Positions 6,370 to 14,442 of a stretch of 17,725 nt of DNA are shown piece after piece. The notes below the pieces were generated by a model that did not search any database, was not told where the DNA came from, and worked only from the letters and a program-made list of their open reading frames with translations. This DNA is from Chthoniobacterales bacterium (GTDB taxonomy: Bacteria; Verrucomicrobiota; Verrucomicrobiia; Chthoniobacterales; UBA10450). The number at the start of each line of letters is the position of its first letter. Positions within the stretch are counted from its first letter, which is position 1. The translations under genes and the position numbers were made by a program. The stretch covers positions 1 to 17,725 of the forward strand of contig JAICXG010000028.1 of assembly GCA_025980625.1 (NCBI GenBank). The letters are read 5' to 3'.

Positions 6370-9300
6370 GTGCCCAAAGGTATGAAAAATAACAAACCCG
6401 CGGACGCAAAAAACCGTCGCGGCAATGGCCGTTCCAAAAACGGAAGCGAGCGCAAGCGCAGCGCGCCGGTGGCGATTGTCGGCCTCGGCGCGTCGGCCGG
6501 CGGGATTCAAGCGCTCCAGGAATTTTTTGGACAAATGTCCTCGGAGAGCAGCCTCGCTTTCGTGGTGGTGATGCATCTCTCGCCCGAGCACGAAAGCAAC
6601 CTGGCCGCGATTCTCCAGACGCAGACGTCGATGCCGGTCCTGCAAGTGAACGAGGCGATCAAGGTGGAGCGGGATCACATTTACGTCATCCCGCCTAACA
6701 AACATCTCGCGATGATCGATGGCATGGTGACCCTGAGCGATCCGCAACAGCAAACCGGCCGGCGCATCGCGATCGATCTTTTCTTTCGCACCCTCGCCGA
6801 GCAATACGGGCAGCGCTCGGTTTGCATCGTTCTGTCCGGCACCGATTCGGATGGCGTCATTGGGCTCAAGCACATCAAGGCGCAGGGCGGGGTGACGATC
6901 GCGCAGGAACCGGCGGAGGCGGAATACGACAGCATGCCGCGGCACGCGATCGAGACCGGGATGGTCGATTGGGTTTTGCCGGTTGGCGAAATGCCGAAGC
7001 GGCTGCTCGCTTACGTCGAGAATGAGAAAGCGATGACGCTGCCGGCTGAGAAAATCGAAGGCGATGGCGAACACGAGCACGAAGAGAAAGCGCCGGGCGG
7101 GCCGCTGGTCGCAAAGCAGACCGACGATCCCGACGACGAAACGGCCTTGCGCGAAGTGCTCGCTTTCCTGCGCAGCCAGACCGGACACGATTTTTCGCAT
7201 TACAAGCGCGCCACCGTCCTGCGCCGGATCGCGCGCCGCCTTCAGGTCAACTCGCTCGAGACAATTCCAGCCTATCTCGATTTCCTGCGCACCCACGCCC
7301 ATGAGGCCTCCGCGCTTCTGCGCGACCTGCTCATTTGCGTGACGCATTTTTTTCGCGATCCCGATGCCTTTGCCGTGCTCGAGGCGCACATCCCGCAGCT
7401 CTTCGCGGGCAAGACGCCTAACGACCAGGTGCGCGTCTGGGTGCCAGCCTGCGCCACGGGGGAGGAAGCCTACTCGATCGCGATGATGCTTTTCGAACAG
7501 GCCAGCCGCCTGGAGCGGCCGCCTTCCATCCAGGTTTTCGCGACCGATCTCGACGACGAAGTGGTGCGCGATGCGCGCGAGGGAATTTATCCGGCCACGA
7601 TCGAGGCCGATGTCTCGCAGGAAAGGTTGCGCCGGTTCTTTTTCGAGACGCACGGCCGTTATCGCATTCGCAAGGAAGTGCGCGAGCTGGTCCTCTTTGC
7701 CGAGCACGACCTGCTGCGCGACTCGCCTTTTTCGCGGCTCGATCTGGTCTCCTGTCGCAACCTTCTGATTTATCTCAAGCCGGCGGCGCAACATCGCGTG
7801 CTCGATATTTTTCATTTCGCGCTCCGGCCGGGCGGGCTACTTTTCATCGGCGGCTCGGAGAACATCGATGACGGGCGCTACTTTGCCGTGCTCGACAAAC
7901 GCCAGCGTCTCTATGCGCGCCGGTCCACCCCGCCGCGGCCGCCGACGGTGCAACTGCTCCCACGGCGCGCGCGCGCCGAGGAGAAGCCGGCCGTTCTCCC
8001 GCGCCTCGCCACGCCGCCGGCAGTGAGCGAACTGGCGCCGACGCAGGGCGAGTTGCCGCCATTGTCCATCGACCAGCAGCGTCTGCGGTCGTTAGGCGAA
8101 TTACACCTCGGGCTGCTCGAGCAATACGCTCCGCCTTCCGTGATCGTGGATGAGAACTACGATATCCTCCATTTGTCGGATAAGGCGGGCGCCTTTCTCC
8201 AACTGCCGGCGGGCGAGCCTTCCGCCAATCTCCTCAAGATCGTCCTCGAGCCGCTCCGGCTGGAATTGCGCACCGCTCTTTTCCGCGCCGCGCGCGGGAG
8301 CGAGACAGTTACCGTTCCGCGGATCCGGCTGCCGCGCAATCAGCACGTTAATTTCGTCGATCTCCACATCCGGCCGTCGCCGCCCGATGCGGTGGAGAAG
8401 TTTTTCCTCGTCATCTTCGAAGAAAAATCCGCCAGCAGAGAAGAACAGGCCGAGCCGGCAACTGCGGCGCCTGAGCCGGTGACCCGTCAGCTGGAGGAGG
8501 AACTTCAGGAAGTGCGCTCGCAGTTAAATGTCACGGTCGAGCAATACGAAGCCTCCGGCGAAGAGCTGAAAGCCTCGAACGAAGAACTCCAGGCGATGAA
8601 CGAGGAGTTGCGTTCCGCGAGCGAGGAGCTGGAGACAAGCAAGGAAGAGTTGCAGTCGATCAATGAAGAACTGACCACGGTCAATCAAGAGCTGAAGAAC
8701 AACCTCGAAGAGCTCAACCGGACGAACAGCGACCTGCAAAATCTGATGGCCTCGACCGACATGGCGACCATCTTTCTCGACCGGGAACTGCGGATCAAAC
8801 GCTACACCCCGCGGGTGCAGGAATTGTTCAACATGATCCCGACCGATGTCGGCCGGCCGCTCTCCGACATCACGAGCAAGCTCAATTATCCCGAGCTGGT
8901 GCAGGACGCCGACCAGGTCCTGCGCGACCTGACGAAACACGAGCGCGAAGTGAAGAAGCGCGGCAACGGCTGGTTCCTCGCGCGGCTCGCGCCCTACCGC
9001 ACGCTCGATGACAAGATCAATGGCGTAGTTGTCAACTTCATCGACGTGACCGAGCGACGCACCGCGGAGGAAGCGCTGCGCCAGAGCGAGGAGGAATTCC
9101 GGCGCGGGGTGAGGGAAGTGCCCATTCCCATGATCATGCAGGCGGAAGATGGGCAGGTGCTCCAGATCAGCCGCAGTTGGACCGAGCTGACTGGTTACAC
9201 CATGCAAGAGATTCCGAATTTCGATGCCTGGCTAAACAAAGCTTACGGCTTCGGCGGCGAAGATGTGCGCGAGCGGATGCGCCGCACCTTCCATGGCCAA

Positions 9301-10947
9301 GGGCCGTTGGAGCAGATCGATTTCAACATCGTGACGCGCGCGGGCAAAAAGCGCACCTGGAGTTTCACTGCCTCGCCAATTGGAGTTTTGCGCGACGGCC
9401 GCCGATTCATCGTCGGCATGGCGCTGGACGTCACCGAGCGGAATCGTGCCCAGGAAGCGCTGCGGGTGAGCGAAGAACGCTTCCGAGCGGTGGCCAATCT
9501 CGTGCCGGACCTGCTCTGGAGCACGGATGGCAACGGCGCGGCCGACTGGTTCAACCAGCGCTGGATCGAATACACCGGACAGACGCCCGAGCAGACGGCG
9601 GGAGACGGCTGGCTGGATGCCGTTCACCCCGACGAACGAGGCGAAGTGCAGCGCAAATTCCGGGCGGCGATCGCCGCCAACAAGCCGATGCGTCACGAGC
9701 AGCGCTTCCGCTCAAAGGAGGGCGAATACCGCTGGTTTCTGGTGCAGAAGAATCCGCTCCGCAACGAAGCCGGAGAGGCAATCCGCTGGTTTGCCGCGGC
9801 GAGCGACATTCACGAACAACGGACGGCCTCGGACGCGGTTCGCGAAAGCGAGGAGCGTTTCCGTTATCTGGTAGAAGGCGCGCGTGACTACGCCATCTTT
9901 CTTCTCGATCCCAACAATACCATCATCCATTGGAACAGTGGCGCGGAGCGCGTATTTGGCTGGACGGCGGAGGAGGCGATCGGGAAATCCGGCCGGCTCA
10001 TTTTTACCTTAAAGGATCGCAAGACCAAACAAGAGGAGCAGGAGATCGCGATCGCGATGCGCGATGGGAGCGCCCCTGACAAACGCTGGCATCTGCGCAA
10101 AGATGGCACCCGCATTTGGGTCGACGGCGTGATGCACCGGCTCGACGACCCACACACGGGAGCACTCCGCGGGTTTGCTAAAATTGCGCGGGACGCCACC
10201 GCGGAACACGAGGCCAAGGAGGACCTTGAGCGGCGCGTCCAACAGCGCACCATCGAGCTCACCAAGTCGAATCGAAAGCTGCGCGTCGAGATGGATAAAA
10301 GAATTCTCCTCGAACAGCGCATTCTCACGATCGGCGAACGCGAGAGACGCCGCATCGGCGACGACTTGCACGACAGCCTTTGCCAGGAACTGGCCGCGAC
10401 CGCTTTTTTCCTCGAAACCGAGGCGAAAAAGCTGGAAAAAGCGCGGCCGCGCGATGCCACGCGCTTCGCCGAGGCGGCCAGACTCGTGAACAAGAACGTC
10501 GGCCTCGCGCGCGACCTCGCCCGCGGTCTGCATCCCGTTGGGCTGCGGAGCGGCGGTCTGCTCAACGCGCTGCGGGAATTGGCCTTTCGCGCCAGCCAGC
10601 ATAACGTCGTCTGCCGGTGCGATGGTGCGAGGAATGTGCGTGTCCCCGACCAGGCGGTCTCGCTCAATCTTTACCGGATCGCCGCCGAAGCAGTGAACAA
10701 CTCGCTCAAGCACGCCAAGCCGCGCAATATTGTGATTGAGCTGCGGCGCACCGGTTCAGTGCTTCTCCTGCAAGTGCGCGATGACGGGAAGGGCTTCAAG
10801 ACCGAGTCGCATCGCAAAGGCATGGGTCTGGAAATCATGTGTCACCGGGCTAACGTTATCGGCGGCCAGCTCCAGGTCGAAAGTCGCACAGGGGCAGGCA
10901 CCACCGTCACCTGCACAGTGCCGGGTGAGTGGCCGATTCGCCGATGA
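6370..10947 (+). CDS. Hybrid CheB methylesterase - CheR methyltransferase - PAS - histidine kinase
   Basis: This 1525-residue soluble signalling protein has no membrane segment. Domains in order: CheB methylesterase (about 32-215) with its triad in place (S42 in GASAGG, H69 in VVMHLSPEH, D161 in GTDSDG); CheR methyltransferase (about 256-517) with THFFRD, the SAM-binding ACATGEEAYS (near 360) and SCRNLLIYL; a PAS-like segment (about 572-687); a long Glu-rich coiled coil (about 700-790); four further PAS-type domains (about 792-1277, with VTERR and GYTMQEI-type edges); a HisKA_3-type dimerisation helix with phospho-acceptor H1334 in DDLHDS; and an HATPase (N-box EAVNNSLKH near 1440, DDGKGF near 1471, GMGLEIM near 1484). 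HisKA_3 kinases normally phosphorylate LuxR/NarL-type regulators, and none is adjacent. The CheB part lacks its receiver domain. The start may be GTG 6370 or ATG 6382. Two exact repeats (7416, 8089) are in frame. Confidence 0.93.
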   Translation: MPKGMKNNKPADAKNRRGNGRSKNGSERKRSAPVAIVGLGASAGGIQALQEFFGQMSSESSLAFVVVMHLSPEHESNLAAILQTQTSMPVLQVNEAIKVERDHIYVIPPNKHLAMIDGMVTLSDPQQQTGRRIAIDLFFRTLAEQYGQRSVCIVLSGTDSDGVIGLKHIKAQGGVTIAQEPAEAEYDSMPRHAIETGMVDWVLPVGEMPKRLLAYVENEKAMTLPAEKIEGDGEHEHEEKAPGGPLVAKQTDDPDDETALREVLAFLRSQTGHDFSHYKRATVLRRIARRLQVNSLETIPAYLDFLRTHAHEASALLRDLLICVTHFFRDPDAFAVLEAHIPQLFAGKTPNDQVRVWVPACATGEEAYSIAMMLFEQASRLERPPSIQVFATDLDDEVVRDAREGIYPATIEADVSQERLRRFFFETHGRYRIRKEVRELVLFAEHDLLRDSPFSRLDLVSCRNLLIYLKPAAQHRVLDIFHFALRPGGLLFIGGSENIDDGRYFAVLDKRQRLYARRSTPPRPPTVQLLPRRARAEEKPAVLPRLATPPAVSELAPTQGELPPLSIDQQRLRSLGELHLGLLEQYAPPSVIVDENYDILHLSDKAGAFLQLPAGEPSANLLKIVLEPLRLELRTALFRAARGSETVTVPRIRLPRNQHVNFVDLHIRPSPPDAVEKFFLVIFEEKSASREEQAEPATAAPEPVTRQLEEELQEVRSQLNVTVEQYEASGEELKASNEELQAMNEELRSASEELETSKEELQSINEELTTVNQELKNNLEELNRTNSDLQNLMASTDMATIFLDRELRIKRYTPRVQELFNMIPTDVGRPLSDITSKLNYPELVQDADQVLRDLTKHEREVKKRGNGWFLARLAPYRTLDDKINGVVVNFIDVTERRTAEEALRQSEEEFRRGVREVPIPMIMQAEDGQVLQISRSWTELTGYTMQEIPNFDAWLNKAYGFGGEDVRERMRRTFHGQGPLEQIDFNIVTRAGKKRTWSFTASPIGVLRDGRRFIVGMALDVTERNRAQEALRVSEERFRAVANLVPDLLWSTDGNGAADWFNQRWIEYTGQTPEQTAGDGWLDAVHPDERGEVQRKFRAAIAANKPMRHEQRFRSKEGEYRWFLVQKNPLRNEAGEAIRWFAAASDIHEQRTASDAVRESEERFRYLVEGARDYAIFLLDPNNTIIHWNSGAERVFGWTAEEAIGKSGRLIFTLKDRKTKQEEQEIAIAMRDGSAPDKRWHLRKDGTRIWVDGVMHRLDDPHTGALRGFAKIARDATAEHEAKEDLERRVQQRTIELTKSNRKLRVEMDKRILLEQRILTIGERERRRIGDDLHDSLCQELAATAFFLETEAKKLEKARPRDATRFAEAARLVNKNVGLARDLARGLHPVGLRSGGLLNALRELAFRASQHNVVCRCDGARNVRVPDQAVSLNLYRIAAEAVNNSLKHAKPRNIVIELRRTGSVLLLQVRDDGKGFKTESHRKGMGLEIMCHRANVIGGQLQVESRTGAGTTVTCTVPGEWPIRR

Positions 10948-10971
10948 GCGGGACCATTGTCTCTTGTGAAA

Positions 10972-12033
10972 TCAGCGGGCAAATCCTGGACCGAAGGATT
11001 CCGGAGAACTCAGCAACTGCATCAACCCTTTGCCACTCTCGGTCAGATGCGCGCTCGTTCCGCGCCCGGCGACGTTCTCGCGCGTGAGATAGCGGGCGTC
11101 AATCGCAGTTGATTTAAGCCACAAAATCTCCGCCGTCTGCACCGCGCGATGGCTTGGCGCGATGCGCAAAGGCAAACCGGAGCGGGCGAAGGAAACCTCC
11201 CACGAAACTGGATTTTCGTTAGGCAAACCTTCAACCATCCAGGGATAACGCCGTGCCAGCTCAAAGTCAGGCGAGTTTGGAACGAGCACGCGATAGAAGA
11301 TTTCTTCGCCGCGCAGAAACGCCGGAATGGTAAGCGACGAATCGCTGCGCAAGGCGAGGAAAAGCCGCGGTAGATCGAGCCCGGCGAGATTGATGCCGTT
11401 GTAAATCCCATGACGATTGATCTCGGTCGGGAAAAATTTTTCGTGCCAGGCTTCGAAATGCGAACTGAGCAAGAGATTCAGCTCAACGTGGACGTGGGCG
11501 CGTTCGCGAGTGATCCCACTCCCGGTATGTCCCATCACGCCGAGCTTGTCGCCCTGCTTCACCCTCTGGCCGGGCGCGACCGCAATCGTGTTGAGATGGG
11601 CGTAGAGGCTGTAATACGGGCACCCATCCCAACGATGCTCGACGACGACATAACGCCCGTAGTTCGACGCGCCCGCGTGCTCGCTCGTGTAAACGACCTC
11701 TCCGCCGGCCATCGCGCGCACCTCATCGAGCGGCTCACCTTTTGCGTCGCGATGCAGCGGGCTAATGTCCATTCCCTCGTGGAAACGCGTGTAAACCGTC
11801 TCGCCGCCGAGTTCGCGCGGGTCACGGACAAAGCCATACTGGCCACCCTGCCAGGGATAGGAAATGACGCCATGCAGGTTGCGTTCAACGACCTGATAAA
11901 AGGCGGCGCCGTCGCCCCGCAGGAGGGCGGTATTGTCCGTCGGCAGCGCCAGATTCACTCGGTCATCCTCGGCATACGCGGCGGCGGTGACTGCGAGAAA
12001 GAAGAGGGCCGCGAGACGGACCGCGCCGCTCAT
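10972..12033 (-). CDS. Secreted M23-family metallopeptidase
   Basis: From the ATG at 12033 this encodes 353 residues beginning with a signal peptide (MSGAVRLAALFFLAVTAAAYA). An in-frame ATG 30 bases further upstream would add ten charged residues ahead of the signal peptide, so it is rejected. The M23 (lysostaphin/LytM-type) zinc site is visible: H85 and D89 in FHEGMD, H146 in YAHL and the H180-x-H182 pair in AHVHVE, along with GVMGHTGSG. The family cleaves peptidoglycan cross-bridges or acts as an envelope scaffold. About 150 residues follow the catalytic domain and show no known motif. The start overlaps the stop of the preceding small gene (ATGA), so the pair is coupled. The gene converges on the kinase gene with only 24 bases between their ends. 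Confidence 0.9.
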   Translation of the reverse strand: MSGAVRLAALFFLAVTAAAYAEDDRVNLALPTDNTALLRGDGAAFYQVVERNLHGVISYPWQGGQYGFVRDPRELGGETVYTRFHEGMDISPLHRDAKGEPLDEVRAMAGGEVVYTSEHAGASNYGRYVVVEHRWDGCPYYSLYAHLNTIAVAPGQRVKQGDKLGVMGHTGSGITRERAHVHVELNLLLSSHFEAWHEKFFPTEINRHGIYNGINLAGLDLPRLFLALRSDSSLTIPAFLRGEEIFYRVLVPNSPDFELARRYPWMVEGLPNENPVSWEVSFARSGLPLRIAPSHRAVQTAEILWLKSTAIDARYLTRENVAGRGTSAHLTESGKGLMQLLSSPESFGPGFAR

Positions 12034-12494
12034 TTTTTCTTGCGGCTGCCGATCAATTTCCAATCCTTCGCCATCATTTTGAGATCGGCAGTCGTTAGGC
12101 CGGAGGCAAGATAGATGCGGCCGTCGGAAACACGGCGGTCGACCTGAAACTCGGTCACTGCCCGGCCATCGACAAAAACATAGAGATACGAACCGCGACG
12201 CTCGACGCTCAGCGTGTCGAGTACGATGCGGCCGTGGTCGTCCAGTTCGAGTAACGCGCCATAGCTGCCGTCGAACGCACGGTAAGGATAGAAGCTGCGG
12301 ACATCGCGTTCGCTCAACCAGGGAGTTTTCTCGATGTAAACCTCGCGGCCGCTGATCGAGCGCAGTGGCTGAGCGAAGGCCGAGCCGTCGCGCGCGTTAG
12401 TCTCGAGGTGCACGCGAAAGATGCAATGTCGTGGGCCTGCTTCCGCACTCAGCGTGATGAAACAAACAAGCGCGAGAGGAAGCAGGGTGCGCAT
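12030..12494 (-). CDS. Small secreted protein of unknown function
   Basis: This 154-residue protein starts MRTLLPLALVCFITLSAEAG, a clear signal peptide. A longer in-frame extension exists but would place charged sequence before the signal, so ATG 12494 is chosen. The mature part alternates short beta-type segments (GREVYIEKTPWLSERDV, YLYVFVDGRAVTEF) and ends in a very basic tail (SRKKK). No enzyme motif is seen. Its stop overlaps the start of the M23 peptidase, suggesting a joint role in the envelope. A TCGTTAGGC copy at 12092-12100 encodes Leu-Thr. It is divergent from the BsuPI-type gene, with a 54-base gap between starts. No strong ribosome binding site is visible. Confidence 0.75.
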   Translation of the reverse strand: MRTLLPLALVCFITLSAEAGPRHCIFRVHLETNARDGSAFAQPLRSISGREVYIEKTPWLSERDVRSFYPYRAFDGSYGALLELDDHGRIVLDTLSVERRGSYLYVFVDGRAVTEFQVDRRVSDGRIYLASGLTTADLKMMAKDWKLIGSRKKK

Positions 12495-12548
12495 TGCCGA
12501 TTGATAAAGGGTTTGACACTTTTTGCAACGTTGGCTCGTTTGGGACCG
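12495..12548. promoter_or_regulatory. Divergent promoter region, peptidase pair / BsuPI gene
   Basis: Only 54 bases separate two divergent secreted-protein genes, so their promoters must overlap or extend into coding sequence. A perfect -35-like TTGACA lies at 12513-12518 on the plus strand, but no good -10 box follows at the expected spacing (TCGTTT at 12536-12541). Confidence 0.3.
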
Positions 12549-13061
12549 ATGCGAATAACCCTGCTCGTGACGGCACTGCTTTTTCTGGCGACTGCGCGCA
12601 TTGCGCCGGCCCAGGAGAAACGGAGTTGGTTTAGCCGGCTCACTCATCCTTTTAGTTCGGAAGAGAAAATCCCGACTTACAAAAATCCGAAAATCCGGGG
12701 CTTGGCGCTGACGGTCGAGTTGCCCTCGGAGCCGATCAAGCTCGCGGAAACGCGGCAATTGCCGGTGCACGTCCTCCTCACCAATCGCGGCGTTAAGGCC
12801 GTCGAGCTGCTTTTTCCGACCGAGCAACGGATCGAGATTCTGCTTCACGATTCCTCGGGTCGCGTCGTCACGCGCTGGTCGGACAACCGCGCGTTTGATG
12901 AGAAACCGAGCACGCTTCTGATCAACCCGCACGAGCATGTTGAGTATTCCGAGACAATCGCGACGCGCGAGCTCGAGTCCGGCAAAGTCTTCACCGTCGA
13001 GGTAACGGTGCCCGCGTATCCGGAGCTCCGCGCGCAGCGCAAGGGAATCGCCGCGCCGTGA
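12549..13061 (+). CDS. Secreted BsuPI-domain protein (putative proteinase inhibitor)
   Basis: From the ATG at 12549 this encodes 170 residues with an N-terminal signal peptide (MRITLLVTALLFLATARIAP then AQ). Longer in-frame starts would bury the signal and are rejected. Residues about 60-165 form an all-beta domain resembling BsuPI/IPI (intracellular proteinase inhibitor). The pattern is a hydrophobic LFPTEQRIEI strand, then DSSGRVVTRWSDNRAF, then a NPHEHVEYSETI strand and a final VFTVEVTVPAYPEL strand. The Bacillus protein inhibits a cytoplasmic serine protease; here the domain is exported, so any target would lie in the envelope. It is divergent from the M23 peptidase pair and 19 bases upstream of the histidinol-phosphatase-like gene. 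The domain call rests on pattern recognition, and inhibition is inferred. Confidence 0.7.
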   Translation: MRITLLVTALLFLATARIAPAQEKRSWFSRLTHPFSSEEKIPTYKNPKIRGLALTVELPSEPIKLAETRQLPVHVLLTNRGVKAVELLFPTEQRIEILLHDSSGRVVTRWSDNRAFDEKPSTLLINPHEHVEYSETIATRELESGKVFTVEVTVPAYPELRAQRKGIAAP

Positions 13062-13080
13062 GCAAGCCGTCATCACGGCG

Positions 13081-13857
13081 GTGAAACTTTTCTCCGATTA
13101 CCATCTTCACCCGCAGGGTCATCGACTCCAGCCCTACACGCGGGAGCTGCTTCAGCCGTGGGCGGAGCAGGCCCGCAAACTCAGACTGGGCGATATCGCG
13201 CTGACCGACCACGATCGCTATCACCAAGGTATCGATTTCGGTGAGATCGAGCGACTGCGCGAAGCCAATCCCGACCTGAAAATTCGCGCCGGGATCGAAC
13301 TGGATAACGACCCAGTCCATTCCGCCGCCGGCCGCGCCTGGGTGGAGAAGAATTGGGACCGGCTCGATTTTGTGCTCGGTTCCGTCCACTTCCTGGGCGG
13401 CGATTGGGCCTTCGATCACGCCGGCGAGGAGGCGGAATTCAGCCGACGCGATATTGATGAAGTTTACGCTGATTACTTCGCGCGCATCGGCGCGATGGCT
13501 GAGAGCGGATTGGTCGATTGCATGGGGCACCTCGACCTCGTGAAGATCTTTGGTTTTCGCGCGAGGAAAAATATCGACGACTTGCTCGACGCGGTGCTTT
13601 CCACAATCCGCCGGGCCGATCTCGCGATGGAACTATCGACCGCCGGCTGGCGCAAACCCGTCGGGGAGCTTTATCCCAGCGACGAGATCATCTGTCGCGC
13701 GGTCGCGAAAGGCATCCCATTCACTACCGCTTCCGATGCGCATTCGTGCCTTCAATTGGGCGAAAACTTCGACCGGCTCGGAAAAAAGATCAGCGCGCTC
13801 AGGATTGATGAAGTCGTGATCTTCGAGCGGCATCGTCGAATCGCCGTTGCGCTCTAA
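13081..13857 (+). CDS. PHP-family histidinol-phosphatase-like phosphoesterase
   Basis: This 258-residue single-domain PHP protein starts at GTG 13081, which places the first metal-binding motif at the very N-terminus. Metal ligands are visible: H8 and H10 in DYHLH, D43 and H44 in TDHD, E73 in GIELDND, H103 in GSVHFLGG, H150 in GHLD, and D219 and H221 in SDAH. GSVHFLGGDWAFDH is characteristic of the HisK/HisJ-type histidinol phosphatases, which hydrolyse histidinol phosphate in histidine synthesis. No his genes are nearby, so substrate assignment is tentative; related PHP enzymes act on other phosphates. It sits 19 bases after the BsuPI gene and could share its transcript, although the two functions do not obviously connect. 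No good ribosome binding site precedes the GTG. Confidence 0.82.
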   Translation: MKLFSDYHLHPQGHRLQPYTRELLQPWAEQARKLRLGDIALTDHDRYHQGIDFGEIERLREANPDLKIRAGIELDNDPVHSAAGRAWVEKNWDRLDFVLGSVHFLGGDWAFDHAGEEAEFSRRDIDEVYADYFARIGAMAESGLVDCMGHLDLVKIFGFRARKNIDDLLDAVLSTIRRADLAMELSTAGWRKPVGELYPSDEIICRAVAKGIPFTTASDAHSCLQLGENFDRLGKKISALRIDEVVIFERHRRIAVAL

Positions 13858-13910
13858 GGGGCGCTCCGACTCGACCTGCACGAGTGGCGGGCTGGAGAAA
13901 ATCTTTCCTG

Positions 13911-14171
13911 CTAGCGCGGGCCCCAGCCCCAGCCGGCGATGAGCCAGAGAATGGCTATGATGACAATGATCCATAGGATCACCGCACAACCACCCCAGCC
14001 TGCGCTCTCACCTGCTCCAGGTTCGGTCCCAGCGGCCAACGTCCCGGGGCGACGTCGCCGGTACCACGGACCCCAGCCGCGGTAACCCCAGCCGTAACCA
14101 AGGGGTAACAAAAAAAAGATCACGACAAAGGCAATCCACCACCACCACCACGCATAACCGTTCCACCACAT
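13911..14171 (-). CDS. Trp/Gly-rich two-segment membrane protein
   Basis: This 86-residue protein starts at ATG 14171, chosen because a strong AGGAGG lies six bases upstream. A longer in-frame start at 14246 lacks this. It begins MWWNGYAWWWWWIAFVVIFF, a tryptophan-rich first membrane segment. A basic Gly/Tyr/Trp stretch (GWGYRGWGPWYRRRR) and a short soluble linker follow, then a second hydrophobic segment (CAVILWIIVIIAILWLIAGW) near the C-terminus. No family function is recognised. Small Gly/Trp-rich membrane proteins of this kind are often envelope or stress proteins, which is speculation here. It is divergent from the kelch gene. Confidence 0.78.
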   Translation of the reverse strand: MWWNGYAWWWWWIAFVVIFFLLPLGYGWGYRGWGPWYRRRRPGTLAAGTEPGAGESAGWGGCAVILWIIVIIAILWLIAGWGWGPR

Positions 14172-14177
14172 AACTCT

Positions 14178-14183
14178 CCTCCT
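14178..14183 (-). promoter_or_regulatory. Strong ribosome binding site of the Trp-rich membrane protein
   Basis: A perfect AGGAGG on the minus strand, six bases before the ATG at 14171. It decides the start of this gene and is the best Shine-Dalgarno sequence in the window, where most genes show none. Confidence 0.8.
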
Positions 14184-14442
14184 CAGTTGGCCAAGGCGAT
14201 CCGCATTCGTTGCTCGCGCCTTATCCTGTGCATTAATCCATCGCATGCCCCAGGTTGCATGGTTTGCTAAAAATTGGAGCAGTGGCCAGTTACGTCGTCC
14301 GAGCGTTACGCCGCGGGATCAGAGGTCGCGGGGCGATCTTAAAAGGTTCCCGTAATCCAAAGCTCATCAGAGATTAACTGGACAAGATCGACCCGAGCAT
14401 GCGACGATAGCAGGCTCTTTCAACGGTTTCGCCCAAGGTTCT
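14184..14442. promoter_or_regulatory. Divergent intergenic region upstream of the kelch gene
   Basis: About 260 bases between divergent genes. It should hold both promoters and the kelch gene's leader, which ends with an AAGG just upstream of the ATG. I see no other gene or repeat and no TCGTTAGGC copy. Confidence 0.4.

Noticed and set aside
6346..7815. Long open frame antisense to the CheB-CheR region
   Set aside because: It is a shadow of GC third-position bias opposite clear CheB and CheR domains.
12034..12063. Upstream ATG at 12063 as start of the M23 peptidase
   Set aside because: It would put ten charged residues before a clean signal peptide and enlarge the overlap with the preceding gene; ATG 12033 gives an ATGA junction.
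197..12100. TCGTTAGGC as a Chi or FtsK-orienting (KOPS) site
   Set aside because: Those words are skewed to one strand along a replichore; here the orientations are 10 and 9. A whole-genome skew plot could still reopen this.
12408..12548. N-terminal extension of the BsuPI protein
   Set aside because: The extension overlaps the divergent gene and buries the signal peptide that starts at 12549.
12495..13076. N-terminal extension of the minus-strand secreted protein
   Set aside because: It is antisense to the BsuPI gene, lacks protein-like composition, and the signal peptide begins at 12494.
13868..13885. ACTCG/CGAGT stem between the PHP and Trp-rich genes as terminator
   Set aside because: The stem is five base pairs with no T-run in either direction.
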